DNA of 64,000 nt from Pseudanabaena galeata CCNP1313 (GCF_029910235.1 NZ_CP112874.1:744001-808000), one strand, 5' to 3'; positions 43,940-54,019 are shown, counted from the stretch's first letter. Notes: generated by a model from the sequence alone, not told the origin. Program-made: numbers and translations.

Positions 43940-44098
43940 TTGAGTTCGAGATAATCTACAAAATTTAAGAAGCCAAAACAGTAAAAGCCTCGCTTCGCGA
44001 GGCTTTTACTGTTTTGGCTTCTAGAGAGGGTTCGCGACGCGAACCCTCTCTAGAAGCTAGTTTAAAATTAACCTGAACTGAGATTGACGTAAGCCAAG
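43940..44098. repeat. Palindromes with TTGAGTTCGAGATAA leader
   Basis: GAAGCCAAAACAGTAAAAGCC with tip TCGCTTCGCGA (about 43970-44022) and TCTAGAGAGGGTTCGC with tip GAC (44022-44056). The leader matches the element at 23897. Confidence 0.7.
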
Positions 44099-44503
44099 AA
44101 CTTAAGCTTTTGGCTTATTTGTTATTTGCTCAAATTTTTGGCGCAATTTTTTTTATTACATTTTGTATCGGGATTAATCATTTCTATCATCTCAACCAAC
44201 AAATCAATCATGTCACTGCGACAGTAATGATCTAAATACAAATAAAAATTAGTTGGTAGTTTCAAGTCATATTAAATATGAATTAAGACTGCTAAGCAAA
44301 GATCGCAAATTCTTTGATTCTAGTTGTTTATATTGTCACAAACATATTCTAAAAATCAGAAAGTAAATCTAAAACTTATACCTTCTGATGGACGAATAAA
44401 TTTTACTAATAGTGCATAATAAAACTGTTAGTTAACGCAGCATAAATTAATTTTAATTTTATGCTAATCCAAAAAACTACTAATACAAATAAGGACATTA
44501 ATT
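44099..44503. other. AT-rich upstream region of the CsbD gene
   Basis: No ORF or repeat of note. A small palindrome AAGCCAAGAACTTAAGC/GCTTTTGGCTT is at 44092-44117. A 400-bp leader of this kind may hold regulatory sites for the stress-type cluster, but I see no clear box. Confidence 0.4.
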
Positions 44504-44761
44504 ATGAGTTTACAAGAAAGAGCTAAAGCCGCAGCCAAAAATATTGAAGGCAAGGTTGAAGAAGCTGTTGGTAATATTACTGGAGATCCTGAGAGACAAG
44601 CCTCAGGACAAGCAAAGCAAGTTGAAGCTGAAGTCCGTAATACATCTGAAGATGTCAAAGACAAGGCTGAAGATACTGCAAACATTGTACGAGAAAGGGC
44701 AAAGGATGTTGCTGAAGCTGTAAAAGTTAAGGCTAGAGATGCTAAAAATGCTGTTAGTTGA
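44504..44761 (+). CDS. CsbD family stress protein
   Basis: 85 residues, very hydrophilic: KAAAKNIEGKVEEAVGNITG, DPERQASGQAKQVEAEVRN and an 11-mer-like helical tail (KDKAEDTANIVRERAKDVAE). CsbD proteins are general-stress proteins; role unknown. AAGGA lies 8 nt before the ATG. First of four codirectional genes that share this character (44504-46281). Confidence 0.9.
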   Translation: MSLQERAKAAAKNIEGKVEEAVGNITGDPERQASGQAKQVEAEVRNTSEDVKDKAEDTANIVRERAKDVAEAVKVKARDAKNAVS

Positions 44762-44949
44762 AATTGAGCTAACTAAATACTAATAAAATAAATTAGCTTA
44801 AGTAATTTGATAGTTTAATCTAAATAATCTATCAAATAGGTTGATTTTATCCCTAAATACTTAACAGGAAATCTAACATTTAGCAAAGTGTTTTTGGTGA
44901 CACTATATACTGTTTATACATTTTCATAAAGATTAATCAGAGAATTAAA

Positions 44950-45435
44950 ATGATTTCACGATTTTACCGAGCATTAATGACTATTGGTTTAGTTTCTTTC
45001 TTCTCATTTGCCTTGGTTTTTGGGATTGTAGTTGAGAATAGTTCAGCAGCACCGTCATTCAAGCAGCTAGTTAATTCTCACCATGCACCGATCGCCATAA
45101 TGGAAAGAGTTAAAGCAACTGCCAAAGATCTTGAAGGTAAAACTCAAGAAGCGATCGGCAATGTGACAGGTGATGCCAAAAATCAAATTATCGGTAAGGC
45201 AAAGCAAGCCGAAGCTGACTCTCGGAAAGTGACTGAAAATATCAAGGAAGGTATGAAATTGCCAGAACGAGTGAAAGCGAATGTCAAAAATCTGGAAGGA
45301 AAAACCCAAGAAGCCCTTGGTAATTTGACAGGCGATCGCCAAGATCAGATTGCTGGCAAGGCTAAGCAAATAGATTCAAAGACTCGCAATTTGATGGAAG
45401 ACATAAAAGATAAAGTTGAAGGAATGTTGAAATAA
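44950..45435 (+). CDS. Exported or membrane-anchored protein with two CsbD units
   Basis: 161 residues. N-terminal hydrophobic segment (ALMTIGLVSFFSFALVFGIVV) ending near SSAAPS looks like a signal peptide or anchor. Two CsbD units follow: ERVKATAKDLEGKTQEAIGN and ERVKANVKNLEGKTQEALGN, each with TGD and GKAKQ. Normal CsbD proteins are cytosolic with one unit; this one would act outside the membrane or on its surface. Confidence 0.88.
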   Translation: MISRFYRALMTIGLVSFFSFALVFGIVVENSSAAPSFKQLVNSHHAPIAIMERVKATAKDLEGKTQEAIGNVTGDAKNQIIGKAKQAEADSRKVTENIKEGMKLPERVKANVKNLEGKTQEALGNLTGDRQDQIAGKAKQIDSKTRNLMEDIKDKVEGMLK

Positions 45436-45469
45436 GTTTTTTATAAAGAAATCTATAGGATGGAATGTC

Positions 45470-45715
45470 ATGAATTTTATTTGGTTTATTTTGATCGGCT
45501 TAGCTGCTGGTTGGATCGCAGGACAATTGGTAAAAGGGACTAGCTTTGGCTTACTTGGCGACATCATTGTTGGTGTCATCGGAGCATTGCTTGGTGGTTT
45601 TCTATTTAGCACCTTTGGGGTATCTACTGGAGGAGGTTTGCTTGGTAGTCTGCTCGTTGCCACGATTGGTGCTGTAGTACTTCTATTTGGTCTACGCCTC
45701 ATCAAGTCTTCATAA
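45470..45715 (+). CDS. GlsB/YeaQ/YmgE family membrane protein
   Basis: 81 residues, three helices: FIWFILIGLAAGWIAGQLVK, LGDIIVGVIGALLGGFLF, LLGSLLVATIGAVVLLFGLR. The family (formerly transglycosylase-associated) is part of general-stress responses. It starts 35 bp after the double-CsbD gene, so they are probably one transcript. Confidence 0.9.
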   Translation: MNFIWFILIGLAAGWIAGQLVKGTSFGLLGDIIVGVIGALLGGFLFSTFGVSTGGGLLGSLLVATIGAVVLLFGLRLIKSS

Positions 45716-45816
45716 TATTCTGCAATTTGGTCTAGAACTGATTTTTATGGCTTGTGGCATAAAAATCAGTTCTATTTCGCTATGTCTAACCAATTATTTA
45801 GAGTTCTATTAAAATC

Positions 45817-46281
45817 ATGTCTGACGAAAAAGATCAAGAAAGCACCAGAAAAGTGAGCTCTCGTTCCAACATTCCTGAGCATGGGTATAGCGTCTCTGAG
45901 CAACGCACAACTAAAGCCAGCAATGATGGAAGTTCCACCGCGATAATTGTTATTGTCTTGCTATTCTTGGCTATAGGTGGTGGCGCGATCGCCTACTTCC
46001 TTAATAACCGCCCCGCCCCAACACCAGTCCTAATACCAAGTGCTGTTGATACTGTGAAAGAGAACAAATCCACAATTATCGAGCGAAACAACACAACGAT
46101 CAGAGAGGTAAGTCCCGCCTCACCTCAACCGACACCTACTGTTGAGATTAATATTCCTGCGGCAACCGTTCAGCCTCAACCTGTAGCTCCAGCACCAGCA
46201 GTAACAGTGACTGCGACTCCCACGCCAGTCGCGACTCCAAAGGCTGCAACTCCTACCCCAACAGCTTCTCCCAATAATTAG
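45817..46281 (+). CDS. Single-pass membrane protein with Pro/Thr-rich tail
   Basis: 154 residues: a charged N-terminus, one helix (AIIVIVLLFLAIGGGAIAYFL), then a Pro/Thr/Ala-rich extension (PTPVATPKAATPTPTASP). No catalytic domain; likely a surface or spacer protein. Last gene of the stress-type cluster, ended by two hairpins. Confidence 0.75.
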   Translation: MSDEKDQESTRKVSSRSNIPEHGYSVSEQRTTKASNDGSSTAIIVIVLLFLAIGGGAIAYFLNNRPAPTPVLIPSAVDTVKENKSTIIERNNTTIREVSPASPQPTPTVEINIPAATVQPQPVAPAPAVTVTATPTPVATPKAATPTPTASPNN

Positions 46282-46288
46282 TTGACAA

Positions 46289-46331
46289 AATAAATGGTGA
46301 TGCGCGGCAAAGCCGCGCATCACCATTTATT
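46289..46331. terminator. Hairpin between convergent genes
   Basis: Stem AATAAATGGTGATGCGCGGC with loop AAA. A second hairpin with AAGAAAGAAAC arms lies at 46338-46375 and covers the cobI stop. Confidence 0.65.
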
Positions 46332-46369
46332 GCAATAAGAAAGAAACCGTGCATTGCGCAGTTTCTTTC

Positions 46370-47095
46370 TTATTGTGGATTTGTTTGACTAGGAATCATC
46401 ACGATCGCCCAATAGGGGACTTCCTCGGCAACGACTGAGGCGATCGCCTTGATTGTTTGATTGGGCATTGTGGCGCGTTCAATATATAAGGCGCGAGAAA
46501 ACAACCCTAATTCTTCTAAAACTGCTTTTACTTTTGCGAAATGTCTACCTAATTTGATAATAATCGCGGCATCGGCAACGGCTAAGCGATCGCGTAAGAT
46601 ATCTGCTTCTAAAGTGGCTGGCATAATGCTCAGTACATCATTGCGATAGGTGAGGGGAGCACCCAGCATCGCGGCACTGGCAAAAGTAGAAGATATCCCT
46701 GGAATGACTTCGGTATGGAATCTATCAGATAAACGATTGAAAATATACATAAACGATCCATAGAGCATGGGATCGCCTTCGCACAGTACCGCCACATCAC
46801 GTCCTGCTGCTAAATGTTCGGCGATCTTTTCGGCAGCGATATCGTAATAGGGTTGTGAGGAGCGATCAACACTAAAGGGAAGTGGCATCGGCACTTCTAT
46901 TTGCTCAGGACGAATAAAATCAGCGACGATCGCTCTTGCTAAGACTTTGCCACTCTCCATGGTGGGATAGGCAATCACAGGAACGGAAGTCAAAATACGA
47001 TGAGCTTTAATGGTTAATAACTCTGGATCACCAGGGCCAATTCCTAAACCATAGAGACTCCCTTTTTTAACGGTTAATTCTTCAACTGTTTTCAT
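46370..47095 (-). CDS. cobI: Precorrin-2 C20-methyltransferase
   Basis: 241 residues, tetrapyrrole methylase: GSLYGLGIGPGDPELLTIKA, VAVLCEGDPMLYGSFMYIF, VIPGISSTFASAAMLGAPL and NDVLSIMPAT. It methylates C20 in corrin ring synthesis. Its ATG overlaps the cobH stop (ATGA), so the two genes are translated together. cobL is at 11.5 kb. Confidence 0.93.
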   Translation of the reverse strand: MKTVEELTVKKGSLYGLGIGPGDPELLTIKAHRILTSVPVIAYPTMESGKVLARAIVADFIRPEQIEVPMPLPFSVDRSSQPYYDIAAEKIAEHLAAGRDVAVLCEGDPMLYGSFMYIFNRLSDRFHTEVIPGISSTFASAAMLGAPLTYRNDVLSIMPATLEADILRDRLAVADAAIIIKLGRHFAKVKAVLEELGLFSRALYIERATMPNQTIKAIASVVAEEVPYWAIVMIPSQTNPQ

Positions 47096-47721
47096 AGCTC
47101 ATTCTCCATCGCTAATGCATTCAAGGCTGCGGCTGCCATTGCGCTCCCCCCACGCCGACCATGAATAGTCAAAAAGGGAACACCACGGCTATTTTCAGCC
47201 AAAGCCGCCTTTGATTCGATCGCACCGACAAAACCAACAGGGAATCCTAGTATAACGGCTGGTTTGGGCAAACCTTGATCAAGTAGCTCTAAGAGACGAA
47301 ATAGGGCTGTGGGTGCATTGCCGATCGCAATGATCGATCCCTCCATATGCGATCGCCATAGTTCGATGGCGGCGGCTGATCTCGTATTGCCAATTTGTTG
47401 AGCCAGTTCTAGTACTTCAGGCTCATTCAAGGTGCAAATAACAGGATTATTGGCTGGCAGACGTTTGCGAGTAACTCCATTGGCAACCATTTGCGCGTCA
47501 CAGAGAATTTTTGCGCCATTTTTTAAGGCTGCTCTGCCAATTTTCACGACATCTTCAGAATAGGCAAGATCACTGACAATATCCGTCATTCCACAGGCAT
47601 GAATTAAGCGCACTGCGACTACTTCTAAGTCTTGAGGCAAGATTGATAAATTTGCCTCGGCGCGAATGGTGGCAAAGGATTTTTGATAAATGGCATTGCC
47701 ATCACGGATATAGTCAAGCAT
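47092..47721 (-). CDS. cobH: Precorrin-8X methylmutase
   Basis: 209 residues, CobH/CbiC fold: RLIHACGMTDIVSDLAYSED, ILCDAQMVANGVTRKRLPAN, AIGNAPTALFRLLELLDQGL and GFPVGFVGAIESKAAL, with the catalytic His in RLIHACG. It moves the C11 methyl to C12, giving hydrogenobyrinate. First gene of the cobH-cobI pair. Confidence 0.95.
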   Translation of the reverse strand: MLDYIRDGNAIYQKSFATIRAEANLSILPQDLEVVAVRLIHACGMTDIVSDLAYSEDVVKIGRAALKNGAKILCDAQMVANGVTRKRLPANNPVICTLNEPEVLELAQQIGNTRSAAAIELWRSHMEGSIIAIGNAPTALFRLLELLDQGLPKPAVILGFPVGFVGAIESKAALAENSRGVPFLTIHGRRGGSAMAAAALNALAMENEL

Positions 47722-47739
47722 GAAATTGGTTAAGGGGAT

Positions 47740-47817
47740 CTTAATGATAAACCGTAGCGCGGCAAAGCTGCGCTACGGTTTATATTGTGCCGCCCGCCAT
47801 GCGGGCGGCACAACAAT
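47740..47817. repeat. Two short hairpins between cobH and the SIMPL gene
   Basis: TAAACCGTAGCGC (tip GGCAAAGCT) and GTGCCGCCCGC (tip CATGC), on the side of the SIMPL gene's stop; probable terminator for it. Confidence 0.6.
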
Positions 47818-48549
47818 TTAATAAGTAATTTGCAAAGTGACCACAGCTTCGACTTTTTGCTCACCGCCTAAAATCGGGATAGAGCTAGCCGCATCCTTGG
47901 CAAATGAAGCCCGTGGCTGTGCAACTGGATAGGCGATCGCCGAATCATTAATGTTAATCGTCTTAATGGTTTTGGGTGTGAAACCTAATGCACTCAATAC
48001 TGTATTCGATTGAGTTTGAGCATCTTTAATCGCATCTTGGAGCGCGAGTTGTTTGGCAGCATTTAATTCAACATCACTAGCAATAAAGCTAATCTGCTCA
48101 ATTTGATTTGCCCCCGAATTCACCGCCGCATCAAGAACTGCACCAGCCTGATCGAGGTTCACCAAGAAACTGACACTGGCTTGTCCCGCAAAACCATCTT
48201 GGCGTTGGCGATTATTTTCATAAATATACTTGGGACTGAGTTGAACACTGGTAGTCTGCAACTTCTCAACATTTAACTGTTGCAAGCGTGAAACGATGCT
48301 ATTGGCTTGACGGGCAACTTCTTCTTGAACAGCGATCGCGGTTTTTCCTTCCACATTTACACCTAGCTGAATACGAGCCTTAGTGGTTTTAACAGAGCGT
48401 TCACCACGTCCTGTAACCGTGAGAACACGCTCGTTTTTGACTTCAGAATATTTTGCGGAAGTTTCTTGCGCGTATGCTGAGGGGGCGATCGCTGCTACCG
48501 CAGGCATACAAAAAGCAAGACTGAGAACGAATGTAGTTAAGTGGCGCAT
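47818..48549 (-). CDS. SIMPL (DUF541) domain periplasmic protein
   Basis: 243 residues. Signal peptide (core TTFVLSLAFCMPAVAAIAP, cut after AYA). SIMPL domain: RVLTVTGRGERSVKTTKARI, ARQANSIVSRLQQLNVEKLQ, YIYENNRQRQDGFAGQAS and LALQDAIKDAQTQSNTVLSA. DUF541 proteins form oligomeric periplasmic shells linked to oxidative and other stresses. It stands alone. Confidence 0.9.
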   Translation of the reverse strand: MRHLTTFVLSLAFCMPAVAAIAPSAYAQETSAKYSEVKNERVLTVTGRGERSVKTTKARIQLGVNVEGKTAIAVQEEVARQANSIVSRLQQLNVEKLQTTSVQLSPKYIYENNRQRQDGFAGQASVSFLVNLDQAGAVLDAAVNSGANQIEQISFIASDVELNAAKQLALQDAIKDAQTQSNTVLSALGFTPKTIKTININDSAIAYPVAQPRASFAKDAASSIPILGGEQKVEAVVTLQITY

Positions 48550-48691
48550 ATGCTTATCCTTACGAATCTTTGTTTCATGATATTTTTATTCCTTCTGTTT
48601 TGAAGATATCACTTGAATTAAACAGGATTCAGTGTGGTTGCATTTTCAGCAACGGTAATATGCTATGTTCCCGATTACAGGATTTTACGAT

Positions 48692-48798
48692 TTACAGCGC
48701 TTTGCATTCAACCTCAAACCAAGAAAAAACTTGAAGGCGTTGCAAAGCAACGCCTTCAAGTTTTTTCTTGTGACTAGTTTGATCGGCAATTGTTGTAA
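48692..48798. repeat. Family D element, copy D6
   Basis: TTACAGCGCTTTGCATTC to GGCAATTGTTGTAA; hairpin AACTTGAAGGCGTTGC, tip AAA. A smaller hairpin (TGTGATGCGGCGC, tip TTC) at 48854-48882 precedes the crtQ stop. Confidence 0.88.
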
Positions 48799-48900
48799 AT
48801 CTGCTTATATAGCTATAAACACCTATATCAGGACAAATCACAACCCAAACATTGTGATGCGGCGCTTCGCGCCGCATCACACTTTACATGGTTTCTCAAT

Positions 48901-50304
48901 CTATACCTTCTCTAATTGCTTGCTCTTAACCACTTCTGCGGCACACATCTTGCCCGAAAGTGTCGCACCTTCCATGCTGTCGATGTAGTCTTGCATCGTA
49001 TAGCTTCCTGCTAAGAAAAAGTTCTTTACAGGTGTAGCTTGAGTTGGACGGAAGGGATCTTTGCCTGGAGCTTCACGATAAAGCGATTGTGCGAGTTTGA
49101 CTACACTTGACCAAATGACGTTCAGCTTACTAGAAGAAGGGAAAATCTGATGCACTTGAGTAATCATCTTTTCAACGATCGCTTCATTGCTAAGCTTAAT
49201 ATAATCATCCGCAGGGGTAATCACTAATTGCAAGAGAGAGCCTTCGCCTTCTTTGTAATAATCAGTAGGGCTAGTAATGGCCAAATCGGCAAAGGTGGAG
49301 AAGTCTACCTTAATGGCATACAGCAAATTATCAATATCCGTCACCCAACCATCAAAGCGAAGTTGCACCGTAATTACAGGCACGGCATCAAGCTTATAGA
49401 TATTGTCAAACTGCGCCCATGCCCGCCATTTCTCAGGAATTATCCGCTTTACTCCCGGAACATCAGTGGCGCAGATATACACATCAGCATTCACAATTTC
49501 TTCACCATCTTCTTTGCCAATGATCAAGCCTGTAACGCGAGTATCTGCTCCTTCGCCTTCAAAGAGAACTTCGCGTACACCCCGACGCACATGGATTTTG
49601 CCGCCTTTAGATTCGATTAGCTTCACAATCGGCTTATGCAGAAACTCATCAGGCGCACCTTCGAGCATTCGCAAAATTGAAGCTTCAGTTCTTGAAGCAA
49701 AGAATTGGAAGATGGTGAGCATACAGCGTGCGGAAATATTTTCGCAGTCGATAAAGCCTAGTCCATAGGCGATCGCATCCCACATCAAGTCTAGACTCGC
49801 TTGCGAACCGCCCATCCCCAAGAACCAATCTTTAAAGCTGATGTTATCAAGGGCGCGAATTTCTTTCATTGCGCCGACATGATCGACCAAGCCACGAATT
49901 AAGGGACTCCGCCCGATCGCGATCGCGTTTTGGATTTTGTCCTTGAGTGGTAATTGTCCTGTGGTTACAAAGGCTTTTAGTCCATGAAAAGGTGCGCCGC
50001 CAAAGTTGCGAAAATCAAGGGCAGCCTGTGCGCCACCAGGATTTACAAAAATATGTGTATGTTCCTTGAGGCGGAGATGCTCAAATGCGCCTGTCTTTTT
50101 CATTAGAGCAAAGAGATTGTAGTAGCAGCCAAAAAATACATGCAAGCCCATCTCGATATGGTTGCCATCTTTGTCTAGCCAACTACTGACTTTGCCACCT
50201 ACAAAGGGACGGGATTCAAAAAGCTCTACCTCAAAGCCTTGTTCGCTAAGTTCTACGGCAGTACTCATACCTGCTAAGCCTGCACCAATAATCACTGCTT
50301 TCAT
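48901..50304 (-). CDS. crtQ: Zeta-carotene desaturase
   Basis: 467 residues. FAD site [51 protein letters not shown]; then [20 protein letters not shown] and [20 protein letters not shown], diagnostic of plant-type ZDS rather than the phytoene desaturase CrtP; C-terminal FAD motif [20 protein letters not shown]. It converts zeta-carotene to lycopene at the thylakoid or plasma membrane. Stand-alone gene. Confidence 0.95.
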   Translation of the reverse strand: MKAVIIGAGLAGMSTAVELSEQGFEVELFESRPFVGGKVSSWLDKDGNHIEMGLHVFFGCYYNLFALMKKTGAFEHLRLKEHTHIFVNPGGAQAALDFRNFGGAPFHGLKAFVTTGQLPLKDKIQNAIAIGRSPLIRGLVDHVGAMKEIRALDNISFKDWFLGMGGSQASLDLMWDAIAYGLGFIDCENISARCMLTIFQFFASRTEASILRMLEGAPDEFLHKPIVKLIESKGGKIHVRRGVREVLFEGEGADTRVTGLIIGKEDGEEIVNADVYICATDVPGVKRIIPEKWRAWAQFDNIYKLDAVPVITVQLRFDGWVTDIDNLLYAIKVDFSTFADLAITSPTDYYKEGEGSLLQLVITPADDYIKLSNEAIVEKMITQVHQIFPSSSKLNVIWSSVVKLAQSLYREAPGKDPFRPTQATPVKNFFLAGSYTMQDYIDSMEGATLSGKMCAAEVVKSKQLEKV

Positions 50305-50483
50305 TTTTACGCTCGACCCTGACTGTCGTTACCTTGTTGTTAAGTTTTGCTTAACATATTGTAATCTTGTTTGGGTCATTGGAGGGATAGCCAACTAATG
50401 TTACATGGGAGCATCACTCCGTCAGGCGATCGCGTACAAAGTAGTTGCGGGTTTTGGTGATAATTCTATGGTGAAGCAAGATC

Positions 50484-50597
50484 TATAGCAATGTAAGTTT
50501 TGCTCAGGACATAAAACCCAAAAGATGGGTGGCGGCGCTTCTCGCCGCCACCCATCTTTTGGGTTTTGATTTGTCCTATCTATCTCTTGCATTGCTA
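50484..50597. repeat. Family B element, copy B4
   Basis: TATAGCAATGTAAG to ATTGCTA; stem GATGGGTGGCGGC, a compensated change from B1 (GATGAGTGG), tip GCTTCTC slightly decayed. Confidence 0.88.
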
Positions 50598-50620
50598 ATC
50601 CGCCCCTTGGATCTACTAAC

Positions 50621-50705
50621 GAGCCACAAGAAAAAAATTGAAAGCGTTGCAAAGCAACGCTTTCAATTTTTTTCTTGGTTTGGGTTTGAGCGCAAAGCGC
50701 TATTA
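50621..50705. repeat. Family D element, copy D7 (reverse, cut by B4)
   Basis: AAATTGAAAGCGTTGC, tip AAA, to GAGCGCAAAGCGCTATTA; the far end is missing where B4 adjoins. The 429-bp gap 50305-50733 contains B4, D7 and a family G tip (TGTTACATGG, 50399); nothing else seen. Confidence 0.82.
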
Positions 50706-50733
50706 CTAATTACAAAGAGTGGCTCAGAAAAAC

Positions 50734-53400
50734 TCAAATCACCTCATTTACAGGGAAGCGATCAATCATTTGTGCGGCTTGCTTAGCGGCTTGATAGATT
50801 TGTGATGGCAAATTGGGAACATGGGGAATTTGATACAGCAAATCAATGGTGCGCCGCATTAAACGGACAATATCGCCTTCATCAAGGTTCGTATTTTGGC
50901 ATAGCTCAAACCATTCCATTCCCAAAGCCCATTGTTCCACTAAGCCTGTTAATTCATAATCCAGCCATGCGGGAAAATCATTTAGAACATAGTCAGACTT
51001 ATCGTAATACTTTCCTAAATACTCTTTTTGCACTTGTATCAATTTGTACCTCAGTCTGTATGGTTTTCCCAAACGATCAAGTACATCTCTGACTATTGGT
51101 GATAAACCAAAGTTTATCCAGTTATCAGGACGACTATTTTCGCTGACGATCGCCGCACATACAGTAGCAAGATGATGGGGTAAAAGATTGTCTAATTCGC
51201 CTGATTTTAGAACTAGAGATAACCACAATTCATTCTCTCCTCGCAGAGACGCAACAATTTCGCCTTGTTTGGTAGGTTGAGTGCCTTGCAGATAATCATA
51301 TTCTTGCAAAATGTTGACCAGACTCATAAACTTTTGCCAATACTTTTGTCGTCTCTCCTTAATCATGTCTTCCTGAAATCTAGATTGGCGTTGTAATACT
51401 TCAAGCCGCTTCACTTTTTTGAAAACCATACTGCGATCGCTCATTTTCGAGACAGGATGTTGATTCATTTCTGACTCGATCGCCATCACTCGCGCTTGCT
51501 GTTTAATTACTTCAGGAGCTAATTCTGGATCTGGTAAGGGCGTAATTTTTTGGGCGATCGCCAAACTAGTTTCATCGCCATCGAGCGACTGTCCTAGTCT
51601 CAAGGGCAGCTTTGCAGGATAGTCGATATCACCATCAAGTAATAAATCACTGCCAACTTGGACAATATCTTTGTAACCAACCGTATACCAACGATTATCA
51701 CGACCGAGACAGACAAACCAAGGGAATTGTCCAGAGCCTTGTACTTTTGCTGCGAGAACGGTGTGGATAATCAAACCTTTATTGGTGCGAATCGTGAGTG
51801 GAGAACCCGATAGCAAATAGGGTGCGTAGGACGCTAAATCATTTAAGCGCATCTCTTCTGATTGCTGGGCAAGCATTTTCAGGAGTCGCTTTTCTTCACG
51901 GAGGCGATCGCGTAATTTGTCATAAACTTCCAACTGCTTCAAATCGATGTTCGCCAGATCATGCTCTAGTTTAGCGATTTGTTCCATTACCGATTCTAGG
52001 TTCTGGATTTGAGGCGCAAGATTGAGATCAGCTAGATATTGCCCAAAACTGCGCTCAACTAGATCTCTAGCTTGATCAAGGGAATGGGTTTGTAGCAAGT
52101 TCATTACCATTCCGTAACTTGGCGCGAATTGACTTACCAATGGATCGGCGCTAGAAGTCGCAAGATGAGCCGCTTCTTTTGCGCCTTCAAAGGGAGTCTG
52201 CACCGTCACCACATAGCCAACTTCATCCATGCCTCGTCGTCCCGCCCTTCCTGCCATTTGCAGAAACTCTGAGGCATTAAGTAGCCGATGTCCGCGATCG
52301 GTACGCTTGGAAATACTAGAGATTACAGTGGTTCTCGCAGGCATATTAATTCCCGCCGCTAGAGTTTCCGTGGCAAATACAACTTTAATTAAACCTTGCT
52401 GAAATAGCTCCTCTACAAATCCTTTCCATGCAGGTAAAATGCCTGCGTGGTGAGCGGCTATACCACGGTAGAGGGCATCTATATGAGACGGCTTGCCAAT
52501 CTCAGGATTAGCCGCGATAAAAGCATCAATTTGTGGCTTCAGTCTCAGTGATTCTTCTGCATTAACAAGGGAAACATTGCCCAAATCTGTCACTGATTTG
52601 TCACAACCACGACGGCTGAAGATAAAGTAAATCGCTGGCAGCATATCTCGCTGGCGTAGATGCGAAATTACGGCTCCAATGGGAGGGACAATTTTATGTC
52701 TTTCTTCTTTTGAGGGTGGTTTATTGGTAAGTGGCTTGAGTCGAGGATTGATCTTCTGATTGGAACTGTCTAGTAAAGGAAAAAAGCCTTTGTTATTGCA
52801 GAAAGAATGTTCAAGGGGAACAGGACGAAAATCAGAATAGATTAACTCAGTATCACCATGCACTTTGTGAATCCAGTCAGTTAGTTGTTGGCTATTTGCC
52901 ACGGTTGCTGAAAGCGCGACTAACTGTACTTCGGCAGGACAGTAAACAATCGACTCTTCCCATACAGTTCCCCTCTGGCGATCATTCATGTAGTGACATT
53001 CATCTAGTACCACCACTTCCACATCCGTAAGCGAAGTGCCAACTTCACCAATCGGTGTGCCATAGAGCATATTCCGAAAAATTTCGGTAGTCATTACTAA
53101 AATCGGCGCGTCACGGTTTACAGATGTATCACCTGTGAGCAAGCCAACATTATCATCACCAAACTGATGCCGAAAATCGCGTAACTTTTGATTGGAAAGT
53201 GCCTTAAGTGGTGTGGTATAAAAAACGCGGCGATGGTCTGCCAATGCAGCATGAATTGCGTATTCGCCGATTAAGGTTTTGCCTGAACCCGTTGGCGCAC
53301 AAACAACGACCGACTTACCTGCTTGCAAGGCGGCGATCGCCTGTAATTGAAACGGGTCAAGTTCAAAGGGATATAGTTCTTGTGGGTCTATTGCTTGCAC
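50734..53400 (-). CDS. Ski2/Mtr4-like DExH RNA helicase
   Basis: 888 residues from GTG 53400. Motifs: VVVCAPTGSGKTLIGEYAIH (I), TTPLKALSNQKLRDF, VVLDECHYMNDRQRGTVWEE (II, DECH), VALSATVANS (III), GIAAHHAGILPAWKGFVEEL, FATETLAAGINMPARTTVIS and MAGRAGRRGMDEVG (VI). The C-terminal third is DSHCT-like. Cyanobacterial and plastid relatives (ISE2) act in RNA processing; an RNA substrate is therefore likely. It is the largest information-processing gene in the window and stands alone. Confidence 0.92.
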   Translation of the reverse strand: MQAIDPQELYPFELDPFQLQAIAALQAGKSVVVCAPTGSGKTLIGEYAIHAALADHRRVFYTTPLKALSNQKLRDFRHQFGDDNVGLLTGDTSVNRDAPILVMTTEIFRNMLYGTPIGEVGTSLTDVEVVVLDECHYMNDRQRGTVWEESIVYCPAEVQLVALSATVANSQQLTDWIHKVHGDTELIYSDFRPVPLEHSFCNNKGFFPLLDSSNQKINPRLKPLTNKPPSKEERHKIVPPIGAVISHLRQRDMLPAIYFIFSRRGCDKSVTDLGNVSLVNAEESLRLKPQIDAFIAANPEIGKPSHIDALYRGIAAHHAGILPAWKGFVEELFQQGLIKVVFATETLAAGINMPARTTVISSISKRTDRGHRLLNASEFLQMAGRAGRRGMDEVGYVVTVQTPFEGAKEAAHLATSSADPLVSQFAPSYGMVMNLLQTHSLDQARDLVERSFGQYLADLNLAPQIQNLESVMEQIAKLEHDLANIDLKQLEVYDKLRDRLREEKRLLKMLAQQSEEMRLNDLASYAPYLLSGSPLTIRTNKGLIIHTVLAAKVQGSGQFPWFVCLGRDNRWYTVGYKDIVQVGSDLLLDGDIDYPAKLPLRLGQSLDGDETSLAIAQKITPLPDPELAPEVIKQQARVMAIESEMNQHPVSKMSDRSMVFKKVKRLEVLQRQSRFQEDMIKERRQKYWQKFMSLVNILQEYDYLQGTQPTKQGEIVASLRGENELWLSLVLKSGELDNLLPHHLATVCAAIVSENSRPDNWINFGLSPIVRDVLDRLGKPYRLRYKLIQVQKEYLGKYYDKSDYVLNDFPAWLDYELTGLVEQWALGMEWFELCQNTNLDEGDIVRLMRRTIDLLYQIPHVPNLPSQIYQAAKQAAQMIDRFPVNEVI

Positions 53401-53664
53401 GCAGGTCTGCCTGAGTAAATATACTTGTAATTTAGAGTAGCAATTATGATGAAATGCTGATCTAATCTTCTATAGTAGCCTATTGCTAGAAGTTGCGAGA
53501 ATAACCATAGAATGATCGCCTCTCAATTTGCCTTCAACAGCGATCGCTCTTTTACTGCCTTCCTATCAAATCACTATAGCAATACAAATTTTGTGTAAAT
53601 ACCTGTATACATATACCCATATATAAGGTTATACAATCATATTTCAATATTTGGAGGAATATCT

Positions 53665-53874
53665 ATGAAAGTTAGCGCTCGCAATTGTATTAAAGGCATC
53701 GTGAAAAAAATTAATATTGGTGCTGTCAATGCTGAAATCTCAATGGAGGTTTCTTCAGGTTTTGAAATTACTTCCATTATCACTAAGTCTTCGGCTGAAG
53801 CGCTTGGATTGAAGGAAGGTAGCGAAGTTTATGCTGTGATTAAAGCCTCAGATGTGATGGTAGCTACTGATTAG
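53665..53874 (+). CDS. mop: Molybdate-binding Mop/TOBE protein (molbindin)
   Basis: 69 residues, a single Mop domain: SARNCIKGIVKKINIGAVNA, VSSGFEITSIITKSSAEALG, LKEGSEVYAVIKASDVMVA. Molbindins form oligomers that store or buffer molybdate. GGAGG precedes the ATG. It is 145 bp upstream of modA and probably part of the molybdate locus. Confidence 0.92.
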   Translation: MKVSARNCIKGIVKKINIGAVNAEISMEVSSGFEITSIITKSSAEALGLKEGSEVYAVIKASDVMVATD

Positions 53875-53904
53875 TAACTGATTTATATATCGGGTAGATA
53901 AGTT

Positions 53905-53992
53905 GAAGTTGTAGGATGTTTTAGTGATTGCACAATGCATCATTTGTGTTTATTGAGTGCGTTACGCTGACGCTAACACACCCTACGAGAGA
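53905..53992. repeat. Palindromic element between mop and modA
   Basis: Ends GTAGGATGT and ACACCCTAC; inner GAGTGCGTTACGCTGACGC. This TACGCTAACGC type is a common dispersed repeat. Confidence 0.72.
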
Positions 53993-54019
53993 TAAAAAAT
54001 ATTTCCACTAGAGTTTCCC

